Source: an uncultured Cyclobacteriaceae bacterium (lineage in GTDB: Bacteria > Bacteroidota > Bacteroidia > Cytophagales > Cyclobacteriaceae). From it: DNA of 64,000 nucleotides. The stretch spans positions 520,001 to 584,000 of the forward strand of contig CALSPM010000005.1 of assembly GCA_943788235.1 (NCBI GenBank), written 5' to 3'. A model generated the notes under the pieces. It had not been told where the DNA came from. It did no database searches and saw only the letters and a list, made by a program, of their open reading frames with translations. Each line of letters opens with the position of its first letter. Positions within the stretch are counted from its first letter, which is position 1. The position numbers were made by a program, and so were the translations under genes. Shown here one piece after another: positions 28,580 through 37,807 of this stretch.

Positions 28580-29162
28580 TTTTGTAGAAGGAGTCTTTGC
28601 GGAAAAATCGCCGACCCATGTTATTATAAATATCCAAGGGATTGGCTATGAAATTAAAATATCGTTGATTACCTATGGCCAAATCAAAGCGCTCGGTAAA
28701 GGTCGATTGTACACTCATTTTCATGTTAAGGAAGACAGTCAAACGCTTTATGGGTTTCATGATTTATCTGAAAAATCTAGATTTAGGGATTTGATAGGTA
28801 TCAGTGGTGTGGGTCCGAGCACCGCACTCATGGTATTGTCAAGTTTATCAGCAGAGGAGTTACAATCAGCGGTAATTAATGGGCAGGCAAAAGTAATCCA
28901 GTCGGTCAAAGGCATTGGCGGCAAAACTGCCGAACGTATTATTTTAGAACTTAAAGACAAGTTTAAAAAAGAGACTTTGCTCGAAAATGCAATAGATATA
29001 TCTGGAGAATCTAACAATACTTTAAGAGCACAAGCGTTATCTGCACTAACAACCTTAGGTATCGGCAAGCCAGCGGCGGAAAAGACAGTTGATAAGATCA
29101 TGTCAGAGCATGAAAGCCTGCGACTTGAGGAGCTGATAAAGTTTGCCTTAAAAAGAGTATAA
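28572..29162 (+). CDS. ruvA: Holliday junction branch migration subunit RuvA
   Basis: A 196-residue RuvA, full length. The chosen ATG gives [12 protein letters not shown], the normal start, and overlaps maeB by 8 bases; the longer frame upstream is spurious. It has an N-terminal OB fold, the helix-hairpin-helix motifs GISGVGPSTAL and VKGIGGKTAERIILEL, and the C-terminal RuvB-contact domain. It binds Holliday junctions and guides RuvB. ruvB and ruvC are not nearby. Confidence 0.95.
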   Translation: MINFVEGVFAEKSPTHVIINIQGIGYEIKISLITYGQIKALGKGRLYTHFHVKEDSQTLYGFHDLSEKSRFRDLIGISGVGPSTALMVLSSLSAEELQSAVINGQAKVIQSVKGIGGKTAERIILELKDKFKKETLLENAIDISGESNNTLRAQALSALTTLGIGKPAAEKTVDKIMSEHESLRLEELIKFALKRV

Positions 29163-29173
29163 AAATTCAATTC

Positions 29174-32100
29174 TTGAATAAGTACCAGTTCAATATCCGA
29201 GCGATAGCAAGTATATGCTTGTGCACGTATACATCCTTTTTTTTGTATGGAGCTGAACTCTTTATACAAGCCGGTGATAGCACGATAAAGTCGGATACCC
29301 TAGTGCCTTATAAATCCACTTCTTTCCCCAATTATAATCCAAGTTATCGATATGGAGATATTTACTCTGAACCTCCTAGTAAATCATCTATTAACTTAAT
29401 AGATCCTACTTCCCTAGATCTGCAAGTGGACTTTGACACGAGCATTAATTTTACAGCTACAGAACAATTAGAAAGTATTGATTTTCGACCACCCATAAAT
29501 TTAAGTTTTAAAGAATACGATGCGTCTCATACTCAAAAATTGGTTAAAGATTATTGGAGAGAACAGGCAATTGGTTTGGAGGGGGAGAGTGCGATTGGCG
29601 GTAGACGATTGATACCAAAGCTTTACATAAGCCCCGTATTTGATAGAATTTTTGGAGGCAGTTATGTTGATATTACACCGACCGGGTTTGTAAATCTGGA
29701 TTTTGGAGGATTATTTCAATACAATGACAACCCTCAGATACCTGAACGCCAAAGAAAAAATGGGGGCTTCAATTTTAACATGCAGATTAGCTCCAATGTT
29801 GTGGGTAAGATTGGTGATAAGCTGGCGGTTACTTTTAATTTTGATAATAATAATTCGTTTGATTTTCAAAATGATATGAAGATCGATTATACTGGATATG
29901 AAGAAGAGATAATCAAAAAAATTGAATTGGGAAATGTAAGTATGCCCATATCTAACAGTCTTATTTCAGGAGCTCAGTCTTTGTTTGGAGTTAAAACACA
30001 ATTGCAATTTGGTAAATTATATGTAACAGGAATTGCCTCTAGACAACAAGGAAGAAATGAGATAATCACGCTAGAAGATGGAGTAGATGAACGTCAATTT
30101 GAACTTCAAGCATCTAATTATGATGAGAACAGACATTTCTTTTTAAGTCATTTTTTTCGTGAAAATTACGAAAACTGGTTGGGGGGATTGCCTCAGGTAA
30201 TTTCAGGAATTAACGTGACAAGAGTCGAAGTTTATGTCCTTAATAGGAATAATAATACGGCGACTACCAGAAATTTTATTTCATTAATGGATTTAGGAGA
30301 AGGATCCGTCGTGTATAATCCAAGCATAGGGTCCCTGGTAGGTGGGGCTTCACGCAATGGCTCTAATGACTTGTATCAAAATCTTATTTCATTAAGTGGT
30401 ACAAGAAACCCAAATTTAATTAATGAGTTATTAGAATCAAATTTTGGAATGACTGAATCTACGGATTTTGTAAAAGTAACTACGGCGCGAAAATTAGATT
30501 TAACAGAATATAATATCAATAAAGAATTGGGTTATGTTTCATTGATTAGGAAGCTTCAAAACGATGAGGTTTTGGCCGTATCTTATGAATATACGTACAA
30601 TGGGCAGGTCTATAAAGTAGGAGAGCTTTCTGAGGATTATCAAGGATTCGATGACGATGAGTTGATCTTTTTAAAAATGTTACGGCCTAATAAAATCAAT
30701 ACTCGCATTCCCACATGGGATTTGATGATGAAAAACATTTACAATTTGAATGCAGGCCAGGTCCAACAAGATGGATTTACCTTAAGAATCCATTACCGAG
30801 ATGACCTAACAGGGATTGATAATCCTTCCTTACACGAAGGCCGCTTGACCAGAGATACCCCTTTGGTTCAACTACTGGGTCTAGACCAGTTGAATAGAAA
30901 TAATGATCGTCAAAAGGATGGGAATTTTGATTATATAGAAGGGATTACAATTAACTCTAAGACGGGGGTAATTATTTTTCCTGTATTAGAACCTTTTGGA
31001 CCGAAATTGAAGAGCTATTTTGATGACAGTGAATTTGAACTGATAGATAAATATGTCTATGATACCCTTTACAGGACGACAAAGGCAGATGCAGCACAGA
31101 TAGCCTCAAAAAACAAGTTTTTTATTTTAGGAAAATATAGTGGAGGTTCTTCTTCTGAAATTTCCTTACCTGGGATAAATATTTCTCCAGGATCCGTGGT
31201 GGTTATGGCGGGAAATACACCTTTAAGTGAAGGACTTGATTATACCGTAGATTATAATTTAGGAAGGGTCCGGATTTTGAACAGCGGTATCATGAGTTCA
31301 GGTAAACAGATTCAGATCTCCTATGAAAAGGCTGATCTTTTTAATTTTCAAACCAGATGGCTTACCGGGACTAATTTCGAATACCTATTTAATGATAATT
31401 TTTCAATAGGAGCCACCTTGTTACATCTTAATGAACGACCGGGAGGTAAAACACGCTATGCGGTAGGAGATGAGCCTACAAAGAATACAAAATATGGATT
31501 TAATTTAAATTACCAGACGGATTCAAGGTTATTGACACAAATCGTAGATGCAATGCCTTTTATCAGTACCAAAGAAAAGTCAAGTGTTTCCTTCAGTGCG
31601 GAATTTGCCCAATTGATTCCTGGTACTTCAAACTTGGTGGAAGGTGAAGGAACTTCTTATTTAGATGATTTTGAAAATGCGCTTACTTATGGGGGAAATT
31701 TACAATCTTGGGCAGGTTGGAATCTGGCTTCAACACCTAGTACCAGTGATGATCGATTTGAGGTTGAAGATGTCCAAGGTGGAGATTTAGGGGCTAATTA
31801 TAAACGGGCAAAATTAGCTTGGTACACCGTTGACAACAGTGTTTTTTATACCTCTATTGGCAACAGACGACCGAGTAATTTGAAAGAAGATGATCTTGAG
31901 AATCATTACGAAAGAATCGTTTATCCTCAGGAAATCCATCAACAGCAAGATCGCACCATGATCACAACAAATGAAACTATTTTAGATATTGCCTATTTCC
32001 CAAGTGAACGTGGACCCTACAATTACAATCCCAATTTAGATGCCGACGGGCTGCTGCCCAATCCTGAAGAAAATTGGGGAGGGATCACCAATCATATAAA

Positions 32101-35100
32101 TAATGAAGTTGATTTCGATAAGACCAATATAGAGTTTATCGAGTTTTGGATGATGGATCCTTTCATTGGCTTTGCAGACGGAAACCCCAAAGGCAAGGTT
32201 TTGGATGGAAGGTTTAATGAGCACAATAAGACCGGAGGATCTTTGATTTTTAATTTAGGCAGTGTTTCAGAGGATTATATGAAAGATGGGCGGCATGCGT
32301 TTGAAAATGGGCTCCCTGCAGATGGAGATTTAACTAATGCATCGGCCACAGAATGGGGCTACATCACCGAAGAGCAATTTTTAACCAATCAATTTGAGAA
32401 TTCACAAGGGAGTAGGGCGAATCAAGATGTAGGTCTTGATGGTTTGAGAAATGATTTAGAGGCAGCCTATTTTCAGTCTTATATTGATCAGCTTAATGTA
32501 GCAGGGCTTGCCCGTGAAGAGATATTGGCAGATCCATCAGGTGATAATTTTCAATATTATTTAGACGATGCATACGATCAAAAAAACGCGAAAGTAGTAG
32601 AGCGCTATAAAAACTACAATGGACAAGAGGGAAATTCTCCTGTGACTTCTTCAGATTTTTCTGAAGGTAACAGTCCCGCTCCAGACAATGAAGATATCAG
32701 CAGGGACAATACAGTATCAGGCTTAGAAGAATATTATGAATATAAAATAGATTTAAGACCAGGAAATCTTGAAGTAGGTAAAGAAAACATCGTTGATCAG
32801 GTGATGGGTAAGGATGGAGAGGCTACTTGGTACCTATTTAGGGTACCCATAAAAAATCCTGACAAAATTGTGGGAGCAATTGAGGGTTTTAAGTCAATGC
32901 AATATGCCAGAATGTATTTAACAGATTTCAGTCAACCTGTTGTATTGCGTATGTCTAGTTTTAGATTGATTGGAAATAAGTGGCGAAAATATCAAGGTAC
33001 TTTATTTGAGGAGGGGTTTAATGAGGTACCTGAGATCACCACTTCTGATTTTCAGGTTTCTGTGGTGAATGTGGAGGAAAATAGTATAGGAAACGACGAG
33101 TCACCCCCCTATGTTATACCTCCGGGTTTATCGAGGGATCGCGATAATACCACTTTTTTGAATCGGAGAGATAATGAGCAATCCTTGCAGGTATGTGTGG
33201 AAGATTTGCCTGATAAAGACTCACGAGCTGTATTCAAGGGAGTAAGTTACGATTTGATTAATTATGGGAGATTAAAAATGTTTTTCTCGGCGCATGCCTA
33301 TCAGGGAGATGATGTTTCAGATGATGAAGTTTCGGCCTTTTTAAGATTTGGTACTGATTATTCAGAAAATTATTACGAAATAGAATTGCCCCTCAAGATA
33401 ACTCCTACGAATTCGGGCCTTTCCGGTGAGGCGATTCGAAGAGTTGTTTGGCCTGAAGAAAATGAAATAGACCTTGCCATCAACGAAATCTTAGCTTTAA
33501 AATCTGAACGGAATCGAACGGGCTTAAACGTACAGGTTCCTTATACTAAAAAGTCTAAAGACGGTAAATATGATTTAACCATTAAAGGAAGACCTGAACT
33601 AAGCACCATATTAACAATGATGATAGGTATGAGAAATTTGGGAAGTGATGATCTACAAGATAAATCTATTTGCCTGTGGGTAAATGAATTACGAGTAACC
33701 GATTTTGACAGTCAAAACGGTTGGGCAGCTAATGCCCGGGTCAATGCTAAATTGGCAGATTTAGGTACGTTCAGCGCATCTACGCGTTATACGTCCAATG
33801 GGTTTGGATCTATTCAGCAAAGAATTTCAGAGCGTACTAGGGAGGAGCAACTTCAATACGACATCAACGCGTCCATAAATTTTGATAAATTTTTATTTCC
33901 AGAAAAAACAGGATTGAAAATTCCTATTTACGCAAGTATAGAACAGTCAAGGGCGACGCCAAAATTTGATCCCTTAGACCCTGACATCCCTCTTGAGGCT
34001 TCTTTAGAAAGTTTTGACACCCAAGTAGGGAAGGATGATTACCTCGCTCTTGTTCAAGATCGGTCGACACGAAGAAGCTTAAATTTCACCAATGTGAGAA
34101 AAGAAAAAGTAAAATCAGATGCTAAAGTAAATGTCTACGATATTGAAAATTTTTCATTTTCTTATGCTTTTAGTGATCAAAATACGACCAATATTAGCAC
34201 GCAAAAATTTTACCGAAAGACTACCAGTGCGGGCTTATCCTACAATTATTCTCCGGAAGGATTTTCCATTGAACCTTTCGCAAAGAGTGAAATATTAGGT
34301 AATCCTTTTTTGAAGATTATCAAGGACATTAATTTTTCAATATTGCCCACTAGCTTGACTTTTAGGGGAGATTTGAATCGAAACTTTGTTCATACACAGC
34401 TTTATAATGCGCAATTAACGACCGCTGGCATGGATCCATATTATGAACGTTTATTTTCTTTTAATAGAAATTATGGGTTGCGATGGAATTTTTTCAAAGC
34501 TTTAAGCTTTGATTACAGTGTGAGAGTCAACGCAGTCATCGATGAGTCTGATGACTTTGTTGAAGGTGACATTACCACCAGTGCTGAACGCGATTATATT
34601 CTTGATCAAATTCTGAATTTAGGAAGGATGAAAAACTACAATCAAAATGCTTCATTAAATCTTAAACTACCTTTTGATAAAATACCTATCACGGATTGGA
34701 TTAGCTCAGATGTAAGGTATGCGGTGAGTTATGGCTGGGTCACTGGATCATTAAATCAAGAAGATTCTCTGGGTAATTCGTTTGGTAATATCATAAATAA
34801 TTCAAGTGATAAATCCTTGACGGGTAAAATCGATATGGTTAAGCTTTACAATAAAGTACCCTTTTTTAAAACAATAAATACGCCTTCGAGAAGTAATAGA
34901 TCAAGTTCCTCTGCAGGCAAAAGAAAAGACGAGACTGAGACTTCGTTAACTTCATCTTTGATTGTTGGTAAAGGCATTCTACGTATTTTGATGGCGATCA
35001 GGTCTATAAACTTCAATTACGGGATAAAGGAAACCACTAACTTATCTGGATTTTTGCCTGCACCTAATCTCTTTGGAATGGATTCTCTTTGGTCTGCTCC

Positions 35101-36370
35101 GGGTTGGGGGTTTTTATTTGGTGAACAAGATGCAGCGATTAGATTTACTGCTGCCGAGCAGGGTTGGATCACCCAAACTCCTCTTTTGACATCCCCTTTT
35201 ATGCAATCGAGTACTCGAAATCTTTCTTTCAACGCATCGATTGAACCTTTCAAAGGATTAAAAATTCAGTTAAATGGCAAAAGAACGAGTGCAGGAAGGT
35301 ACCAAGAAATTTTTCGTTACAATTCAGAAATTCAAGAGTTTGGATCATTGACGCCTTCGAGATCAGGGAGTTATAGTATTTCATATTTAACGATTAAATC
35401 AGCTTTTGAAGCACAAATCCAAACCGTAAATGGCGTTGAGTTTGAAACTTCACCTGCATTTGACCAGTTCAAAGAAAATATAGATGTTATCAGTGGAAGA
35501 TTGAGCAATTCTTTGGAGGCAAGAGGCATATCAGATCGCTACGATACGATGAGTCAGGATATTTTGGTGCCAGCATTTTTGGCAGCTTATACGGGAGAAA
35601 ATGCAGAAAATGCATCTATGGGCGTATTCCCACGAATACCTATACCAAACTGGCGTATTGATTTTGCAGGATTATCTAAGTTACCAGGTCTCAAAGACGT
35701 TTTTTCTTCAGTGAACCTCACCCACAGTTATCGCTCTATATTTAATGTTAATAACTACACCAATTCCTTACTTTATACTGAACAGATGACTTTAGATAAC
35801 CAATTAACCGATTATCCTTTGGCCTCTTTGACGGATAGTATTACCGGTAAATTGGTCCCCGTGTATATATTAAATCAAGTATCCATCTTAGAGCAATTTG
35901 CACCTCTGATAGGGATCAATGTCAAGACCAAGACCAATTTAAGCGCCAGCTTTAATTACAAAAGGGATAGAAATCTTGCCTTAAATTTATCAAATGCCCA
36001 AGTCACAGAAACACAAAATAGTGGTGTCACCTTTGATTTTGGATGGACCAAAGCGGATTTGATCTTACCATTTAAGACCAAGGGAAGAACGATCACCATC
36101 AAGAATGACGTTACTTTTAGAATGGCCATTACTTTTCGAGATTCAAAAACCGTTCAGCGCAAGTTACAATTGGAAGAAGAGGGGACTGAAAATAAAATTA
36201 CCAATGGAAACAAAGGATTTCAGATTCGTCCATCAGTGGCATACAAGCTGAATAAACAGCTAGATTTAACCATGTACTATGAAAAGAATACAACCACACC
36301 GCGTGTAGGATCCTATTTGAGGTCGACTACTTCTTTTGGTATACAATTAAGATTTAACCTTGCACAATAA
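29174..36370 (+). CDS. sprA: SprA, type IX secretion outer-membrane translocon / gliding protein
   Basis: A 2398-residue protein in one intact frame, the size and pattern of SprA (Sov in Porphyromonas). A signal peptide covers about the first 26 residues. Long beta-rich stretches follow, with typical pieces such as SVVVMAGNTPLSEGLDYTV, EGEGTSYLDDFENA and many C-terminal barrel strands ending FGIQLRFNLAQ. SprA forms the giant outer-membrane channel of the type IX secretion system and is needed for gliding in motile species. The start is TTG (NKYQFNIRA), 11 bases after ruvA, an association seen in other Bacteroidota. Confidence 0.95.
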   Translation: MNKYQFNIRAIASICLCTYTSFFLYGAELFIQAGDSTIKSDTLVPYKSTSFPNYNPSYRYGDIYSEPPSKSSINLIDPTSLDLQVDFDTSINFTATEQLESIDFRPPINLSFKEYDASHTQKLVKDYWREQAIGLEGESAIGGRRLIPKLYISPVFDRIFGGSYVDITPTGFVNLDFGGLFQYNDNPQIPERQRKNGGFNFNMQISSNVVGKIGDKLAVTFNFDNNNSFDFQNDMKIDYTGYEEEIIKKIELGNVSMPISNSLISGAQSLFGVKTQLQFGKLYVTGIASRQQGRNEIITLEDGVDERQFELQASNYDENRHFFLSHFFRENYENWLGGLPQVISGINVTRVEVYVLNRNNNTATTRNFISLMDLGEGSVVYNPSIGSLVGGASRNGSNDLYQNLISLSGTRNPNLINELLESNFGMTESTDFVKVTTARKLDLTEYNINKELGYVSLIRKLQNDEVLAVSYEYTYNGQVYKVGELSEDYQGFDDDELIFLKMLRPNKINTRIPTWDLMMKNIYNLNAGQVQQDGFTLRIHYRDDLTGIDNPSLHEGRLTRDTPLVQLLGLDQLNRNNDRQKDGNFDYIEGITINSKTGVIIFPVLEPFGPKLKSYFDDSEFELIDKYVYDTLYRTTKADAAQIASKNKFFILGKYSGGSSSEISLPGINISPGSVVVMAGNTPLSEGLDYTVDYNLGRVRILNSGIMSSGKQIQISYEKADLFNFQTRWLTGTNFEYLFNDNFSIGATLLHLNERPGGKTRYAVGDEPTKNTKYGFNLNYQTDSRLLTQIVDAMPFISTKEKSSVSFSAEFAQLIPGTSNLVEGEGTSYLDDFENALTYGGNLQSWAGWNLASTPSTSDDRFEVEDVQGGDLGANYKRAKLAWYTVDNSVFYTSIGNRRPSNLKEDDLENHYERIVYPQEIHQQQDRTMITTNETILDIAYFPSERGPYNYNPNLDADGLLPNPEENWGGITNHINNEVDFDKTNIEFIEFWMMDPFIGFADGNPKGKVLDGRFNEHNKTGGSLIFNLGSVSEDYMKDGRHAFENGLPADGDLTNASATEWGYITEEQFLTNQFENSQGSRANQDVGLDGLRNDLEAAYFQSYIDQLNVAGLAREEILADPSGDNFQYYLDDAYDQKNAKVVERYKNYNGQEGNSPVTSSDFSEGNSPAPDNEDISRDNTVSGLEEYYEYKIDLRPGNLEVGKENIVDQVMGKDGEATWYLFRVPIKNPDKIVGAIEGFKSMQYARMYLTDFSQPVVLRMSSFRLIGNKWRKYQGTLFEEGFNEVPEITTSDFQVSVVNVEENSIGNDESPPYVIPPGLSRDRDNTTFLNRRDNEQSLQVCVEDLPDKDSRAVFKGVSYDLINYGRLKMFFSAHAYQGDDVSDDEVSAFLRFGTDYSENYYEIELPLKITPTNSGLSGEAIRRVVWPEENEIDLAINEILALKSERNRTGLNVQVPYTKKSKDGKYDLTIKGRPELSTILTMMIGMRNLGSDDLQDKSICLWVNELRVTDFDSQNGWAANARVNAKLADLGTFSASTRYTSNGFGSIQQRISERTREEQLQYDINASINFDKFLFPEKTGLKIPIYASIEQSRATPKFDPLDPDIPLEASLESFDTQVGKDDYLALVQDRSTRRSLNFTNVRKEKVKSDAKVNVYDIENFSFSYAFSDQNTTNISTQKFYRKTTSAGLSYNYSPEGFSIEPFAKSEILGNPFLKIIKDINFSILPTSLTFRGDLNRNFVHTQLYNAQLTTAGMDPYYERLFSFNRNYGLRWNFFKALSFDYSVRVNAVIDESDDFVEGDITTSAERDYILDQILNLGRMKNYNQNASLNLKLPFDKIPITDWISSDVRYAVSYGWVTGSLNQEDSLGNSFGNIINNSSDKSLTGKIDMVKLYNKVPFFKTINTPSRSNRSSSSAGKRKDETETSLTSSLIVGKGILRILMAIRSINFNYGIKETTNLSGFLPAPNLFGMDSLWSAPGWGFLFGEQDAAIRFTAAEQGWITQTPLLTSPFMQSSTRNLSFNASIEPFKGLKIQLNGKRTSAGRYQEIFRYNSEIQEFGSLTPSRSGSYSISYLTIKSAFEAQIQTVNGVEFETSPAFDQFKENIDVISGRLSNSLEARGISDRYDTMSQDILVPAFLAAYTGENAENASMGVFPRIPIPNWRIDFAGLSKLPGLKDVFSSVNLTHSYRSIFNVNNYTNSLLYTEQMTLDNQLTDYPLASLTDSITGKLVPVYILNQVSILEQFAPLIGINVKTKTNLSASFNYKRDRNLALNLSNAQVTETQNSGVTFDFGWTKADLILPFKTKGRTITIKNDVTFRMAITFRDSKTVQRKLQLEEEGTENKITNGNKGFQIRPSVAYKLNKQLDLTMYYEKNTTTPRVGSYLRSTTSFGIQLRFNLAQ

Positions 36371-36427
36371 AAAAGTTTAAGCGTATTTTGTCTTAGTAGA
36401 TTTCAGAGTAGTTAAAAAAAGATATAT

Positions 36428-36802
36428 ATGAATATTCCAAGCCAACTATTGTACACTAAAGATCATGAATGGGTCAAGATTGAGGGCGATACCGCTACGG
36501 TAGGTATTACAGATTTTGCTCAAGGTGAGTTAGGTGATATCGTTTATGTAGAGATTGAAACCCTAGGAGAGACATTTTCTGCTGAAGAGGTATTCGGATC
36601 TGTAGAAGCAGTAAAAACAGTTTCAGATTTAATGATGCCCGTTTCTGGAGAAGTTTTATCTCTAAATGAAGCACTTGAGGCTACTCCTGAACTCATCAAT
36701 ACTGATCCTTATGAGGCAGGTTGGTTGGTCAAGATCAAAGTCGAGGACCAAGGAGATCACTTATTATCTGCTGAGGATTATCGTGCGCTGATAGGAGGCT
36801 GA
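36428..36802 (+). CDS. gcvH: glycine cleavage system H protein
   Basis: A 124-residue lipoyl carrier. The lipoylated Lys is in [20 protein letters not shown] near residue 64, and the N-terminal YTKDHEWV and C-terminal EDYRALIGG are standard. It shuttles the aminomethyl group between the P, T and L proteins in glycine breakdown. None of gcvP, gcvT or lpd is adjacent. With Kbl and threonine dehydrogenase elsewhere in the window it fits a threonine-to-glycine-to-C1 route, but the link is only metabolic. Confidence 0.96.
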   Translation: MNIPSQLLYTKDHEWVKIEGDTATVGITDFAQGELGDIVYVEIETLGETFSAEEVFGSVEAVKTVSDLMMPVSGEVLSLNEALEATPELINTDPYEAGWLVKIKVEDQGDHLLSAEDYRALIGG

Positions 36803-36952
36803 TAAGGGTAAAAAATGTTATTGAAGGTAAGAAAACATTAGTTACGTACGACAATTCAAAATAAGGATTGGACTGAAGCTTCTATTTATATAAAATTTTT
36901 TTATTTAGATGAAAAAAGCGAGAAAATCCTAGTTTAAAAATAAGATTGACAA

Positions 36953-36960
36953 TATATTTG
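36953..36960 (+). promoter_or_regulatory. candidate -7 box for the TonB gene
   Basis: TATATTTG matches TAnnTTTG exactly, 34 bases before the ATG at 36995, in a 192-base gap after gcvH. A clean -33 TTTG at 19-20 bases is lacking. Confidence 0.45.
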
Positions 36961-36994
36961 ATAATGAGTGTTAATAAAATTTTAACATAACGGT

Positions 36995-37669
36995 ATGGAA
37001 TTAAAGAAAAATCCCAAAAACGATTTGTCAAGAATGTCTGGAATGTTTCTAAATCTGGGCCTCAGTATAAGTCTTCTTTTGGTTATTGTTGCATTTGAAT
37101 GGCGGACCTATGATGATTCTGGTTTATTAGATTTAGGGATGGTTCAAGATGATTTTGAGGACTTAATGGAAATCCCTCCAACAGAGCAGCCCCCACCCCC
37201 ACCTCCTAAAATACAATTACCTGAAATTATTGAGGTTCCTGACGAAGAGGAAATAGAAGAGGAAATAGAGGTAGAGCTAGATCTAGAGGTAACCGAGGAG
37301 GAAGTTGTCGAAGATTTTGTGTTTGAAGAGGCACCCGAAGAGGAAGTAGATGAAGTATTCACTATCGTAGAGGATCAACCAGGTTTTCCAGGAGGAAATG
37401 CTGCTTTTTACAAATTTGTGGGTAGCAATATGACCTATCCTGCCCAAGCAAGAAGGATGGGAATAGAGGGTAGAGTTTTTGTTCAGTTTGTTGTAGACAA
37501 GGATGGAACGGTAACCGAAGTGAAAGCGGTTAAAGGTATCGGAGCCGGATGTGATCAAGAGGCAGAAAGGGTATTAAAGTCTTCTCCTAAATGGACCCCT
37601 GGGAAGCAACGGGGTAGAAGTGTTAAGGTGAGAATGGTATTGCCTATTATCTTCAAGTTGAACAACTAA
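36995..37669 (+). CDS. energy transducer TonB
   Basis: A 224-residue TonB-family protein. It has an N-terminal cytoplasmic stretch, one membrane helix (residues about 17-36), a PPTEQPPPPPP patch, a very acidic linker (residues about 80-125), and the C-terminal TonB domain (YPAQARRMGIEGRVFVQFVV through MVLPIIFKL). It couples inner-membrane energy to outer-membrane receptors. The linker is Glu-rich rather than the Pro-Lys type of enteric TonB. No exbBD is adjacent. A terminator follows. Confidence 0.92.
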   Translation: MELKKNPKNDLSRMSGMFLNLGLSISLLLVIVAFEWRTYDDSGLLDLGMVQDDFEDLMEIPPTEQPPPPPPKIQLPEIIEVPDEEEIEEEIEVELDLEVTEEEVVEDFVFEEAPEEEVDEVFTIVEDQPGFPGGNAAFYKFVGSNMTYPAQARRMGIEGRVFVQFVVDKDGTVTEVKAVKGIGAGCDQEAERVLKSSPKWTPGKQRGRSVKVRMVLPIIFKLNN

Positions 37670-37690
37670 TTAAAATATCTGTTTAAAAAA

Positions 37691-37723
37691 AGCTCGTCAT
37701 AATCCTATGATGAGCTTTTTTTT
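37691..37723 (+). terminator. terminator after the TonB gene
   Basis: A 10-bp stem, AGCTCGTCAT (37691-37700) with ATGATGAGCT (37707-37716), has one G-T wobble and a 6-base loop, followed by seven T residues. It closes the TonB transcript 22 bases after the stop. Confidence 0.85.
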
Positions 37724-37807
37724 ATGTCTTGTGATAAGTAATTCGAAAAATATAACTTATTCACTTATCTTTCAATAATGTTTTGCACGACGGATAACTA
37801 TTTTTAA

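Noticed and set aside
37144-37558. Ser-rich and other minus-strand frames opposite the TonB gene
   Set aside because: They mirror the Glu-rich and Gly-rich codons of TonB; no start signal or family similarity.
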